Assembly (NCBI GenBank): GCA_030123605.1
Contig: CP126123.1
Location: 2,026,001 to 2,090,000 of the forward strand
Origin: Nitrospira sp.
GTDB taxonomy: Bacteria > Nitrospirota > Nitrospiria > Nitrospirales > Nitrospiraceae
Reading direction: 5' to 3'
DNA: 64,000 nucleotides
The notes under the pieces were generated by a model, which made no database searches, was not told where the DNA came from, and worked only from the letters and a program-made list of their open reading frames with translations. Positions 16,593 to 25,123 of the stretch are shown piece by piece. The position numbers were made by a program, and so were the translations under genes. The first letter of the stretch is position 1. Each line of letters begins with the position of its first letter.

Positions 16593-18074
16593 ATGAAGAT
16601 GCGGGCACTCCTCGGGGCTCTGGTCCTAGTCAGCCTACCGGCCATGCCGGCGTTGGCGGAAAACATGACCCCGGAGGATATCAAAAAGCTGGTCGACGAA
16701 GCGGTGGAGAAACGATTGCAAGAACGCGAACGACGCGAGGCAGGTAGCGAACGAGGGGAGGAACCGCCTCCCGCAGGAGTTCAGTATCCCACGGCCACTG
16801 GGCCGATGACCGACATCCGTGTCGAGCGGCCCGGCGAGGAAAAGGTTCCGTTATCCTTCGGTGCCACAGGATCAGGGCGTTTAGTGTATGCCAAACCCTT
16901 CGTCGCGGCTCCGAAGGCCATCGTCGGCGGTTATATGGATATCCAATACCGATCTCAGCGGCAATCCAGCATTGAGAATGGATACGGCGGAGGAACCAAC
17001 GGGTTCGATCAGCAACGCTTTATCCCTTTCATTTACGCGGACATTACCGAGCATGTGAAGTTTGCTTCCGAACTTGAAATCGAGCATGGGATTCGAGAAA
17101 CCAGCGACAACGAAATCAGCTTGGAGTTTGCCACCATCGACTACCTCGTAAACGAACCGTTCAACATTCGGGCAGGAATTATCCTTATGCCTCTGGGCAA
17201 ATTCAACTTGCTGCACGATTCGCCGTTGAACGACTTGACCGACCGACCACTTGTGAGCCAATTCATCATCCCTTCAACAATGGCCGAAACCGGGGCAGGG
17301 TTCTATGGCACCCTCTATCCTGGCCGTACGAGCAAACTGGATTATGAATTTTACGTGACGACCGGTCCTTGTGGGTACAATTCAAACGGCTCTCCCCGGA
17401 TCAACGAGGAAAAAGGCACCAAGAACTCCCGTCAGCGGAAATGCGCGTCCGATGACGGCCTCGACATCAACAACGGAAAAGCCGTGATAGGTCGTATGGC
17501 CTTCAGCCCAATGCTTGGACTAGAAGTAGCAGGATCAAGTTATTATGGAAATTCAGCCCCCAACGGAAATTACAATTCGCTTAGTATCACGGCTATAGAC
17601 TGGACGTTCCAACGTGGTCCATTTGAACTCATCGGCGAAGCCGCCTGGGCCTATGCACGCGGGAACTCCCGAGCAATCCAAACGAATACTCTAGGATTTG
17701 CTCCAGGATCTCTTTTGACAGGAATCTCTGGAAATAGTGGCTTAGGAATTCCTCCGCAGCGCATGAATGGCTACTATATTCAGGGGAACTACCATTTCAT
17801 GCCGGCATTCCTGGCAAAATGGTCGCCGAAACGATTCGGTGAAGGTTCGACATTTACCGCTGTCATTCGGTATGACCGAGTCAACACGAACGAAGATAAC
17901 AAGAGTGGAGGATTCGGCGATCTAGAGCAGATATCCTTCGGCCTCAATTATCGACCGATTGAGGATGCCGTTTTCAAAATCAGTTATCAATACCAACCCA
18001 TGGCTTTTAATCCCAATACAGGACAGAGAATTCACGACAGTGCGTTGGTGGTCTCAGCCGCCACATATTTTTAA
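16593..18074 (+). CDS. Outer-membrane porin (phosphate-selective O/P-like)
   Basis: This 493-residue protein has a signal peptide MRALLGALVLVSLPAMPALA. A short coiled-coil follows (about residues 24-50, EDIKKLVDEAVEKRLQERE), then a Gly/Pro linker, and then a beta-barrel rich in alternating aromatic strands. The barrel ends in VVSAATYF, whose terminal Phe is the usual outer-membrane insertion signal. The N-terminal coiled-coil plus barrel resembles the OprO/OprP and DcaP-like group. The start is ATG 16593 behind a strong GGAGGGAGG. It is the main product of the plus arm of the Fur-box locus. The solute is not predictable. Confidence 0.82.
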   Translation: MKMRALLGALVLVSLPAMPALAENMTPEDIKKLVDEAVEKRLQERERREAGSERGEEPPPAGVQYPTATGPMTDIRVERPGEEKVPLSFGATGSGRLVYAKPFVAAPKAIVGGYMDIQYRSQRQSSIENGYGGGTNGFDQQRFIPFIYADITEHVKFASELEIEHGIRETSDNEISLEFATIDYLVNEPFNIRAGIILMPLGKFNLLHDSPLNDLTDRPLVSQFIIPSTMAETGAGFYGTLYPGRTSKLDYEFYVTTGPCGYNSNGSPRINEEKGTKNSRQRKCASDDGLDINNGKAVIGRMAFSPMLGLEVAGSSYYGNSAPNGNYNSLSITAIDWTFQRGPFELIGEAAWAYARGNSRAIQTNTLGFAPGSLLTGISGNSGLGIPPQRMNGYYIQGNYHFMPAFLAKWSPKRFGEGSTFTAVIRYDRVNTNEDNKSGGFGDLEQISFGLNYRPIEDAVFKISYQYQPMAFNPNTGQRIHDSALVVSAATYF

Positions 18075-18135
18075 CTTGAACCGGGACGATCCCTCTCAGA
18101 CGGAGAGGGATCGTCATGAACAAGAAAGGGTAATC

Positions 18136-18609
18136 TTGGTCGCGCGATCTTCACGTTCAACAATGATGGCCCTCGTCCTGCTTTTTTCCACAAGCTGTGC
18201 GGCCTTGAGCGGCAGCCAAGAGCAATATTATGTTTGTCCCTATGACACCGTGTGGAATGCCGCCCTCGATACCATGAAAGGTCAAACCATCACTGCCTCG
18301 GACAAGGGGTCGGGTTTGATCGAGACTGCCTGGATGGATGTCCCCCCCCTCACGGAACGATCTTTCGGGGTCTTTGGACGCGAAGGCTTCGGCAACAAAG
18401 AGCGGGCGCGCATGAGCGTAGCCGTCAAACGAATGAACGATGTGGCCTCTGTGAGTGTTTTGGAAACCAGGCAACGATGGCACGCACGAGGCGGTGTGAC
18501 ACAACAAGCCACCAAATGGTGGCCCGCAGAACCATCGCAAGACGCGACTAATGAGGTAGTTGATCGCATCAATGCAAGGTTAAAGGAACAAGGATGCTTG
18601 CCGACATGA
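18136..18609 (+). CDS. Lipoprotein of unknown function
   Basis: This 157-residue protein has a lipobox in LVLLFSTSC. The mature part contains YVCPYDTVWNAALDTMKGQT and ends in NARLKEQGC. This resembles small BamC-like or DUF3568-type lipoproteins with an alpha/beta domain, but I cannot assign a family firmly. The likely start is TTG 18136 with AAAGGG five bases upstream. ATG 18163 or 18166 would still keep the signal. The stop overlaps the next gene by 16 bases, so it is coupled to the FMN-binding protein. Confidence 0.7.
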   Translation: MVARSSRSTMMALVLLFSTSCAALSGSQEQYYVCPYDTVWNAALDTMKGQTITASDKGSGLIETAWMDVPPLTERSFGVFGREGFGNKERARMSVAVKRMNDVASVSVLETRQRWHARGGVTQQATKWWPAEPSQDATNEVVDRINARLKEQGCLPT

Positions 18610-19283
18610 TCGCTCGATCGTTTCTCCTCCTGTTGCTGTTCGCCTTCACCATATCTCCTGTCACAGCTTGGGCTGAACGTATATGGGATAACGATCTCAA
18701 GCGCTACCTGACGGAACAAGAAATGACCATGGCCGAGGTCTTTTTGACCGAAGAGGAAGCGATCAAATTGATGTTCCCAAAGTCCGAGCACATCAGGAAG
18801 GAACTGCTTCGAGTCCCGATGGACAAAAAGGCCGTCGTCGAGAGCCGTATCGGTTGGAAATTTCCCGAGGACGCCTTTGAAGTTTATATCGGAGAAACCG
18901 GTTCAAAGATCGACGGTTACGCCTTCATACAAAATACCATCGGCAAACACAAGCCCATGACGTATATGGTTGGCGTGGATGCTCAGGGGCTTGTCTCAAA
19001 CGTGGAACTCCTCGTTTTTCGAGAAGCGCGTGGCAGCGAGGTGCGAACCAAACGATTCAATGTCCAATATGAAGGCAAATCCGTCTTGGATCCAGTGCGT
19101 ATCAATAAGGACATCATCAACATCAGCGGAGCCACGATGTCGGTCCGGTCGATGAGTGCCGGGATCAAACGTGTTCTGGTGCTTGTCGATGAATTTTACT
19201 TGAAGCCGATCGGACTCGGCAGCGATTCTGCAGCCGTCCCCAAATCAGAGAAGGGATTCTTCAGCTCGCTGTTTGGGAATTGA
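18594..19283 (+). CDS. Periplasmic FMN-binding protein, ApbE substrate
   Basis: This 229-residue exported protein has a signal peptide near residues 6-27 (ending AWA) and an FMN_bind domain at about residues 105-200. The flavinylation motif is DIINISGATMS, with Thr181 as the expected site for covalent FMN attached by ApbE. The same motif marks NqrC, RnfG and related extracytoplasmic flavoproteins. The N-terminal 100 residues resemble the extra domain of NosR/FMN_bind-like redox proteins but have no known cofactor motif. It overlaps the lipoprotein upstream and is followed after 12 bases by a four-helix membrane protein. Together they could move electrons across the membrane. Confidence 0.85.
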   Translation: MLADMIARSFLLLLLFAFTISPVTAWAERIWDNDLKRYLTEQEMTMAEVFLTEEEAIKLMFPKSEHIRKELLRVPMDKKAVVESRIGWKFPEDAFEVYIGETGSKIDGYAFIQNTIGKHKPMTYMVGVDAQGLVSNVELLVFREARGSEVRTKRFNVQYEGKSVLDPVRINKDIINISGATMSVRSMSAGIKRVLVLVDEFYLKPIGLGSDSAAVPKSEKGFFSSLFGN

Positions 19284-19295
19284 ACCCCGCCGGAC

Positions 19296-19814
19296 ATGCG
19301 CAACTTCAATACTCGCTTCCGCCTCCGCGACTCGGATCGTCATATCCGGCTGGTCTACACGTTTTTTCTTTTTTTGATGCTGGCAGGTTTTACCTTCTCC
19401 TTCTTTTGGGCTCACAGCATGACGGGCCTTTCCCCGCAAGGAATCGCCGATCACTACCGAGGTTCCAATGCGACATTCGGGGAGCCGATGTCCTTCCGTG
19501 AACTCGCCGAAATCACCCACTTCCACCTGTTTACGATGCCCGTCGTATTCATCATCCTGGTACACGTGCTCTATCTCACCAATGTCAGTAACCGACTGAA
19601 GGTGGTCACGACCTGGATCTCGTTCGGCGGGGTCATTCTGGACCTGCTATCGCCATGGCTGATCAGCTACGTCTCTCCCATTTTCGTCTTGACCATGCTC
19701 ACGGGTGACACCTTCATGACGATAGGCTTCCTCATCATGATGGCGATTCCACTCTATGAAATGTGGGTATTGAAACAACCGCTGATGGCGGGGAAACGCG
19801 GAGAGCACGGATGA
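19296..19814 (+). CDS. Four-helix membrane protein with paired histidines
   Basis: This 172-residue integral membrane protein has helices at about residues 18-38, 76-97, 104-127 and 133-158. Helix two carries ITHFHLFTMPVVFIILVH with His75, His77 and His90, spaced so that they could bind a b-type heme. A further His40 ends helix one. I do not recognise a named family. It directly follows the FMN-binding protein gene and precedes a strong terminator, so it is the last gene of the plus arm. A role in passing electrons between the quinone pool and the periplasmic flavoprotein is a reasonable guess only. Confidence 0.7.
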   Translation: MRNFNTRFRLRDSDRHIRLVYTFFLFLMLAGFTFSFFWAHSMTGLSPQGIADHYRGSNATFGEPMSFRELAEITHFHLFTMPVVFIILVHVLYLTNVSNRLKVVTTWISFGGVILDLLSPWLISYVSPIFVLTMLTGDTFMTIGFLIMMAIPLYEMWVLKQPLMAGKRGEHG

Positions 19815-19868
19815 GCTAGGCTCTATCGATTTTTACTCCAAATTGCGGCCGAACGGTCATGAACCCAG

Positions 19869-19909
19869 AACCCAGGATCGTTGAATACGGTCTTGGGTTT
19901 TGCTTTTTT
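19869..19909 (+). terminator. Intrinsic terminator closing the plus arm
   Basis: A 12-base stem (AACCCAGGATCG with CGGTCTTGGGTT, two wobble pairs) has a seven-base loop and is followed by TTGC and six T residues. It lies 55 bases after the membrane protein stop. Confidence 0.85.
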
Positions 19910-20026
19910 AAGGGAAGGGATTTCATGCATCCATCGATGGTGTAGACCAACAGTAGGTCACAGATCATCCCAGAAGTTGCCCGGCAATTTGCCGTACTGG
20001 ATTCACTGCAGTTCCCGGAAAGGTCG

Positions 20027-20328
20027 TTGCACACCGTCCGTCTGATTCAACCTCGGCGACTGAGGCGACGAATCGAATCCTCGCTCCCGGAGCACTGGAG
20101 ACACGTTCAGCGCACGGCGCATTATGCACTGTCGTTGGCTCAGATCCTTGGATTCCCCAAAGAACAGTTGCTCGACTTGCACTATGCAGCGCTACTGCAC
20201 GACATCGGACTTCTGACTCTTCCCGGCAGGCTTCTCGGCGACGCCGCCCCCCTGACATTGGACGACTATGTATTGGTCCAGGGTCATCCTCGAACGGGAA
20301 CGGAACTCCTGAGCTCTCCTCCGCCCCA
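20027..20328 (+). pseudogene. 5' fragment of an HD-GYP domain gene
   Basis: From a TTG at 20027 the frame reads a typical HD-GYP start: HWRHVQRTAHYALSLAQILG, then YAALLHDIGLLTLPGRLL with the catalytic HD. YVLVQGHPRTGTELLSSPP follows, with the QGHP equivalent of the family's HP motif. HD-GYP proteins hydrolyse cyclic-di-GMP. The frame continues only into an IS3-family element whose inverted repeat begins at about 20329. The second half, with the GYP part, lies beyond that element. The gene is therefore broken. Confidence 0.7.
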
Positions 20329-20385
20329 CGATTTCCTTGGACACATCATTGGGGCATACTGTCCCCATCATTGTTGGAGGTGTTC

Positions 20386-20709
20386 ATGGCGAGATCGAAA
20401 GCAGAGCGAGGCTGGTGTTCCTCGCGGAAGAAGCTGGACGTGGTGCTGCGTGTATTGCGTGGCGACGATCTGGATCTGGTCTCGCGAGAAGCAGGGATCA
20501 CCGCCGCGAAGGTGTCAGCGTGGCGGGACCAGTTCGTGGCGAGTGGCCAGGCCGGGTTGAAGAGCCGGGCCGCCGATGGCCGTGACGACGAACTCGCGCG
20601 GCTGAAGGCCTTGGTCGGAGATTTGACGATGCGCTTGGCACTATCGCGAGAAGCGGTCCAGCGTCTCCGAGGTGGCGCCCCTTTGGCCACCGGGAGGTCG
20701 ACGCGATGA
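20386..20709 (+). CDS. IS3-family transposase OrfA (helix-turn-helix)
   Basis: This 107-residue protein has a helix-turn-helix around VVLRVLRGDDLDLVSREAGI and a C-terminal leucine-rich coiled-coil (DDELARLKALVGDLTMRLAL), as in IS3/IS2-type OrfA. The start is ATG 20386 with GGAGG five bases upstream; the frame opens 15 bases earlier. The stop overlaps the orfB start as ATGA, which suggests translational coupling rather than a -1 frameshift fusion. Confidence 0.85.
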   Translation: MARSKAERGWCSSRKKLDVVLRVLRGDDLDLVSREAGITAAKVSAWRDQFVASGQAGLKSRAADGRDDELARLKALVGDLTMRLALSREAVQRLRGGAPLATGRSTR

Positions 20710-21602
20710 GCCACACCCCGTCGCCTTCCACGCAGCGTCCGTATGGTGTGGTCCGGGTCTGTCAGGAATGGGGCCTGAGCCGGTCAACGTGCGATCAGCA
20801 GTGCCCCCGTGCCAAGACGCCTCCAGCCACGCCCAGCAAGCGTGGCCCCAAGACCTTGTCCCCCGACACAGTCTTGACCGAGTATATCCGGCAGGTGCTG
20901 GTCACCTCACCGTTTCTCGGGGAAGGCCATCGCAAAGTCTGGGCACGGCTGCGGGCACAGGGGATTCGCACGTCCAAACCCCGCGTGCTACGACTCAGGC
21001 GGCAAGCCAACCTCGTGGCTCCCAGCCGGGTGCCGCGCGTCGTGGGGCCGCGGGGCCACGATGGCACGATCACCACCGAGCGCCCGAATCAGATGTGGGG
21101 CACCGATGCGACCAGCACGGTGACGGTAGAGGCCGGGGCCGTCACGGTCTTCGTCGGGGTGGAGCATTGTACGCTCGAAGGGAGCGGCATCCATGCGGCG
21201 AAGCGGGCCACGCGGTTCGAGGCCTTGGAGCCGATTCGCCAAGGGGTGCGCCAGCAGTTCGGGGCCGTCGCTGCGGGCATCGCCACGGGCGTGCAGGTGC
21301 GGCATGATCATGGCCGTCAGTATATGAGCGACGAGTTCCAGACGGAACTTCGATTTCTGGGCATTACGTCGAGTCCGGCGTTTGTGCGCGCCCCAGAAGG
21401 CAACGGCGGGGCGGAGCGGTTTATTCGGACGCTCAAAGAGCAGCTCTTGTGGGTGCGCACGTTTCAGACCGTGGAGGAGCTCCGCCAGGCGCTCCTCCAC
21501 TGGTTGCGTCTCTATAATGAGCAGTGGTTGGTCGAACGGCAGGGGTTCCGCTCACCGGCACAAGTCCGTCGAGACCTGCTCGCCACGCCGGAGGCCGCAT
21601 GA
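20706..21602 (+). CDS. IS3-family transposase OrfB (DDE integrase)
   Basis: This 298-residue catalytic subunit has an HTH_21-like segment near residue 65 (FLGEGHRKVWARLRAQGIR) and an rve core. The catalytic triad is visible: MWGTDATST for the first Asp, VRHDHGRQYMSDEF for the second, and GNGGAERFIRTLKEQL for the Glu. It appears full length, so the element may still be active. Confidence 0.88.
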   Translation: MSHTPSPSTQRPYGVVRVCQEWGLSRSTCDQQCPRAKTPPATPSKRGPKTLSPDTVLTEYIRQVLVTSPFLGEGHRKVWARLRAQGIRTSKPRVLRLRRQANLVAPSRVPRVVGPRGHDGTITTERPNQMWGTDATSTVTVEAGAVTVFVGVEHCTLEGSGIHAAKRATRFEALEPIRQGVRQQFGAVAAGIATGVQVRHDHGRQYMSDEFQTELRFLGITSSPAFVRAPEGNGGAERFIRTLKEQLLWVRTFQTVEELRQALLHWLRLYNEQWLVERQGFRSPAQVRRDLLATPEAA

Positions 21603-21746
21603 CGAGGTCGATCGTCGAGGAGTGGGGGCTTCTGGTGAAGTGGCCCTCCAAAACCGACGCACACCGTTGGCTCAGGAACGACGATCGCCGAACATTGCGC
21701 CCCACAGGTCGGGGCCAATATAGCTACAACCGTGTCCAAGAAATCG

Positions 21747-21997
21747 GGAGCGGTACAGTCCCTATCAATTCCCCTCCAATCCGGCATGCCTGATCGCCCA
21801 GCCTCACGAACGATGGGATGGAGCAGGCTATCCCTATGGTCTACGCGGAAGACTATATCTCCCTTTGGCCGCCAGAGTTCTCGGCATCGCGGACGTATTC
21901 GACGCATTACTCACCCGATCGAACTCGCTTCATTCGGCACTGTGCACCATTCGTGCTTCATCCGGCAACAGCGCCTCTGCGTCGACCATCGCAGTAC
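21747..21997 (+). pseudogene. 3' fragment of an HD-GYP domain gene
   Basis: One frame gives [19 protein letters not shown], then [20 protein letters not shown]. These are the HHE(K/R)WDGxGYP and ADVFDAL motifs of the HD-GYP domain. Just before them, in another frame, [14 protein letters not shown] resembles the stretch that ends the 5' fragment (TGTELLSSPP), so at least one frameshift is present. The fragment may be a diverged second copy rather than the direct continuation. The right end runs into IS21 terminal repeats. Confidence 0.65.
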
Positions 21998-22009
21998 TGC
22001 ATATTCCGC

Positions 22010-22046
22010 TGAATCCGGCCACCGATTCCGAGTGAATCCGGCCACC
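22010..22046. repeat. IS21 terminal direct repeats
   Basis: Two copies of a 14-base unit lie 23 bases apart, a spacing typical of multiple transposase-binding sites at IS21-family ends. Confidence 0.6.
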
Positions 22047-22071
22047 CGTCGGAGCCCCGCGACGCAGGGCC

Positions 22072-22785
22072 TCAGCTGTCTATCCGAGGTGGCCGACTTC
22101 CGTCCACTTTCGCCAGCCGTTTGCGCATGGACTCTCCTTTGAGCGTGATCTTATAGGCGTTGTGCACGAGCCGGTCAAGAATGGCATCCGCCAGCGTCGG
22201 TTCGCCGATGGCGGAGTGCAAGTGGTCGATCGGCAGTTGACTGGCCACGATGGTGGCCCGACGCCCGTGCCGATCATCGAGCAGTTCCAACAGATCACGG
22301 CGGTGCTCGTCGGTCAAGGGAGCCAGCCCCCAATCATCCAGGGCCACGAGGTCGGTCTTGGCGAGACTCCGGAGGAGGCGCCCATAGCGGCCATCGCCTT
22401 TGGCCACCGCCAGATCCCGGAAGAATCGCGGGAGTCGGAGGTACAGCGTGGAGAAGCCCAGCCGACAGGCCATCTGGGCCAGCGCACAGGTCAGGTAGGT
22501 CTTGCTGGCGCCCGTGGGTCCCACGATCAACACATTGTCATGACTGCGAATCCACTGGCCGGTGGCCCGCGACGCGATCACGCCTTTGTCGAGGCCCCGC
22601 GGGTGGCGATCATCGAGATCTTCCAACGTCGTGCTCAGCTGAAGGCGAGCCATAGCCAGGCGCCGAGCCAGCCGCCGGTTTTCCTGCAGGGTCCGCTCCC
22701 GATCGACTAAGAGCCCCAAGCGTTCTTCGAAGCTCAGGCGCTGGATCTCAGGCATCTCCAGTTGTTCGGTCAGGGCAGTCGCCAT
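22072..22785 (-). CDS. istB: IS21-family helper ATPase IstB
   Basis: This 237-residue AAA+ ATPase assists the IstA transposase in target selection. It has an N-terminal helical domain (PEIQRLSFEERLGLLVDRE), Walker A VGPTGASKT near residue 88, Walker B LVALDDWGL near residue 145, and the sensor region IVASQLPIDHLH. Length is slightly shorter than typical (about 250) but all motifs are present. The IstA partner upstream is truncated and has a stop codon, so this copy cannot move unless helped by another element. Confidence 0.9.
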   Translation of the reverse strand: MATALTEQLEMPEIQRLSFEERLGLLVDRERTLQENRRLARRLAMARLQLSTTLEDLDDRHPRGLDKGVIASRATGQWIRSHDNVLIVGPTGASKTYLTCALAQMACRLGFSTLYLRLPRFFRDLAVAKGDGRYGRLLRSLAKTDLVALDDWGLAPLTDEHRRDLLELLDDRHGRRATIVASQLPIDHLHSAIGEPTLADAILDRLVHNAYKITLKGESMRKRLAKVDGSRPPRIDS

Positions 22786-22835
22786 GCCCGTGAGCTTCAG
22801 GGCTTCCAGCGTTGCGAGTGTGGGATGGCGTCACA

Positions 22836-23341
22836 TCAGAAACCTCCTTCGTGGTGGTAATAGGTGGTGCCGCGCAGATGTTCGTGCTCGCGCGGGAGTG
22901 GGACGCTCGGGGCGAGTTCCGCAAGAGGCTGCTGGTCGAGCCCGGTCTTGAGGATCGACTGGACACTCCGGTAGGCGACAGCGTCGATCGCCTGGGCCCG
23001 GCGACACGCCGCCTCCACCCGCGCCGGGCCGTAAAGGCGTTCGAGCCGCAACACCCCGAGACACGAACGATAGCCTTATTCGGGATGCCGGCGGCGGGTC
23101 AAGAGCGTGCCGACCACCGCCGCCGTGGCGGGTCCGATGGTCTCGGCCCACCGCAGGAGCCGCGACGGCGACCACGCCAGATACCGTTGATGCGCCGACG
23201 GGAGATGCGCGGTGACGGTCGTATGGCGGCCGCGCTCCGCACTTCGCAGATGGCTGGCCACGCGCTGACTCTTGTGGAAGCACTCGACAGTCGTCGCCGT
23301 GAGCCGCACATCCAGCGCCCGGTGCACCAAGTGAAATATCT
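22836..23341 (-). pseudogene. istA: Truncated IstA transposase with in-frame stop
   Basis: The frame reads ALDVRLTATTVECFHKSQRV, then LPSAHQRYLAWSPSRLLRWA, both typical of the C-terminal half of IstA. A TAA at 23076-23078 interrupts it, probably from a Gln codon. The same frame continues GYRSCLGVLRLERLYGPARV and ends LRGTTYYHHEGGF. The N-terminal HTH and the catalytic DDE core are missing because the IS481-type element abuts at 23342. Confidence 0.75.
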
Positions 23342-24372
23342 TGTTGAGAGTTGGCCCCCCGCATGGGCTACAGTCACGCGCCAGTACAAGGGGGGGAATC
23401 AATGCGATTGATCATGACGAAGGAACTGAGAAACTTGCACATTGCCACACGACATCACCACACCATCAACAGCCGACTCGCGATCCTGCAGTATGCGGAG
23501 ACGTGTGGGTTCAAAGGCGCCGCCCGGCGATTCGGACTGGACCGCAAGACCGTCCGGACCTGGCACCGCCGGTGGGTGACCGGTGGGCCCGCCGGATTGG
23601 TGCCGCGCCATCCGCTGAAGCGCCGCCGGCGGCTGTCCGACGAGACCGTACGACTGATCGAGCAAGCCCGCCGCGATCTGCAGTTTGGGGCGATGCGGAC
23701 GCGCATCTGGCTTGATCGGGTGCATCGCATCCGCGTCGCGGCCGCGACGATCCGCCGGATCTGCCGGGACCTCGGCTATCCCCCAATCAGACGCACGGAC
23801 CCGCGGCGACCACGGCACCCGATCCTCTTCAGCAAGGAGCAGCCAGGCGACTGTGTACAGGTTGATGTCAAAGAGGTGAAGGTTGCCGGGCAGAAATGTG
23901 TTCAGTACACGGCGCTCGACGACTGTACGCGCTCTCGAGTCTTGCGTCTCTATCCCCGCACGTATCACGGCACCAGTCTCGAATTCTTTGCCACCGTCCG
24001 TCAGGTGCTCCCGTTTCCCATTCGCAAAGTACAAGTGGACAATGGGACTGAATTCTCGCTGATCTTTGCGCTTGCGGTACAAGAAGCGGGCGTTCGGCTC
24101 CGGCACATCAAGCCGCGTCGGCCCGAACAGAATGGGAAGGTGGAGCGCAGTCATCGCATCGACGAGGAAGAATTTTGGAGTCGCTCGACGTTTGACGAGT
24201 TCACATCCGCGGCTCAGGCCCTGCGCGTCTGGGAACATCGGTACAACCACGACCGATTTTCCATGGCCCTCCACGGCCTGACGCCCGCGGAGAAATTGGC
24301 GACGTTTCTCTCGCCACCGGCACCAGCATCACCAACCACGCCATGCACACATACAGGGGCCGCTGCTTGACA
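23342..24372 (+). mobile_element. IS481-type insertion sequence
   Basis: The element spans about 1.03 kb and carries one DDE transposase. The left tip TGTTGAGAGTTGGCC and the complement of the right tip TGTCAAGCAGCGGCC agree at 9 of 15 positions. It interrupts istA. No obvious target duplication is visible. Boundaries rest on this imperfect repeat. Confidence 0.6.
23402..24370 (+). CDS. IS481-like DDE transposase
   Basis: This 322-residue protein has an N-terminal helix-turn-helix (CGFKGAARRFGLDRKTVRTW), a second HTH-like region near residue 95, and an rve catalytic core. DCVQVDVKEV has the first Asp, RKVQVDNGTEF the second, and QNGKVERSHRIDEEEF the Glu. It appears full length. The start is ATG 23402 behind a G-run ribosome site; an upstream frame start at 23351 is less likely. 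Confidence 0.85.
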   Translation: MRLIMTKELRNLHIATRHHHTINSRLAILQYAETCGFKGAARRFGLDRKTVRTWHRRWVTGGPAGLVPRHPLKRRRRLSDETVRLIEQARRDLQFGAMRTRIWLDRVHRIRVAAATIRRICRDLGYPPIRRTDPRRPRHPILFSKEQPGDCVQVDVKEVKVAGQKCVQYTALDDCTRSRVLRLYPRTYHGTSLEFFATVRQVLPFPIRKVQVDNGTEFSLIFALAVQEAGVRLRHIKPRRPEQNGKVERSHRIDEEEFWSRSTFDEFTSAAQALRVWEHRYNHDRFSMALHGLTPAEKLATFLSPPAPASPTTPCTHTGAAA

Positions 24373-24415
24373 AGCCATTACAGAGCAACCGAGATTTCGA
24401 ATTGGATACACGATA

Positions 24416-24997
24416 ATGAACACCCTACCCGCTTCAGTCATTCTGTCCGATCGACTGCGGTTCCTCTCATCCGAAATCCGCGTACACGCGTCGCAATGGA
24501 CCGATTGCCTGGCGCAGGTAACAACAAAACAGGACTTGATCGACTTCGCATGCCGGCTCTTCAACCTCTCGCATTGGATACCATCGGAACAGCGCACCCC
24601 GTTCAGGGCCAAACCGCTGTCCTCGTGAATCAGGTACTATATCAGGAGCAACCTTCATCGAGGTGTTACGCTCAACGTATTGGCACATTTCTTCGGTTAC
24701 TCGAAGGGGTATTGCGCTCACCTGATCCAGAATCTCATAGGAGAATCGGTTTCCAGCTATGTCAAACGATGCAAAGTCGAACGCGCCTGTCCACTATTGA
24801 TGACGACCGACAAGAAACCTTCTGAAATCGCGACGGCGGGGGAATTTGGCGATCAATTCGCCTTCAGCCATTGTTTCAAACGTGTCACCGGACATTCTCC
24901 CATGGCATTCCGAATTCAGCGGAGGCGCCGGTTGTCAGCAATGTCGGAGCAAGTGATCATCGCGATAGGAGTAAAGGAACATGATACGGGGAGATGA
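24416..24997 (+). pseudogene. AraC-family regulator interrupted by a single stop
   Basis: One continuous frame of 193 codons is broken only by TGA at 24626-24628. The C-terminal part carries the two helix-turn-helix units of the AraC family: LNVLAHFFGYSKGYCAHLIQ and EIATAGEFGDQFAFSHCFKR, followed by VTGHSPMAFR. The N-terminal 70 residues have no known sensor domain. A reinitiating TTG at 24680 could make a DNA-binding-only protein of 105 residues. The region is next to the IS cluster, and the gene is probably inactivated. Confidence 0.7.
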
Positions 24998-25066
24998 CGA
25001 CAGGCTGATAAATACCTTCCTCACATACCGCAGTGAGGAGCGGAGGACCGCCGAATCGAATGGGAT

Positions 25067-25108
25067 AAGGCCAGCCGCCCCCTCGTGATGAGCATGCCGG
25101 CTGGCCTT
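25067..25108 (-). terminator. Strong hairpin after the bacterioferritin genes
   Basis: An 11-base perfect stem (AAGGCCAGCCG with CGGCTGGCCTT) encloses a 20-base loop, 16 bases past the bacterioferritin stop. There is no long T-tract, so termination strength is uncertain. Confidence 0.55.
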
Positions 25109-25123
25109 CTATGGATCAGGCGG

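Larger units (their letters stand above)
20329..21746 (+). mobile_element. IS3-family insertion sequence
   Basis: The element spans about 1.42 kb. The inverted repeats are CGATTTCCTTGGACAC at 20329-20344 and, on the other strand, CGATTTCTTGGACAC at 21732-21746 (one base deleted). It encodes two overlapping frames, orfA and orfB. It interrupts an HD-GYP gene. No clean target-site duplication is visible, and the flanks outside the repeats are partly similar to each other. Confidence 0.75.
21998..23341 (-). mobile_element. IS21-family element remnant
   Basis: It holds an intact istB and a C-terminal piece of istA on the minus strand. The retained end has the typical repeated terminal sites: TGAATCCGGCCACC occurs at 22010-22023 and again at 22033-22046. 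The other end and the N-terminal part of istA are missing because an IS481-type element begins at 23342. The outer tip at about 21998 is an estimate. Confidence 0.7.
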
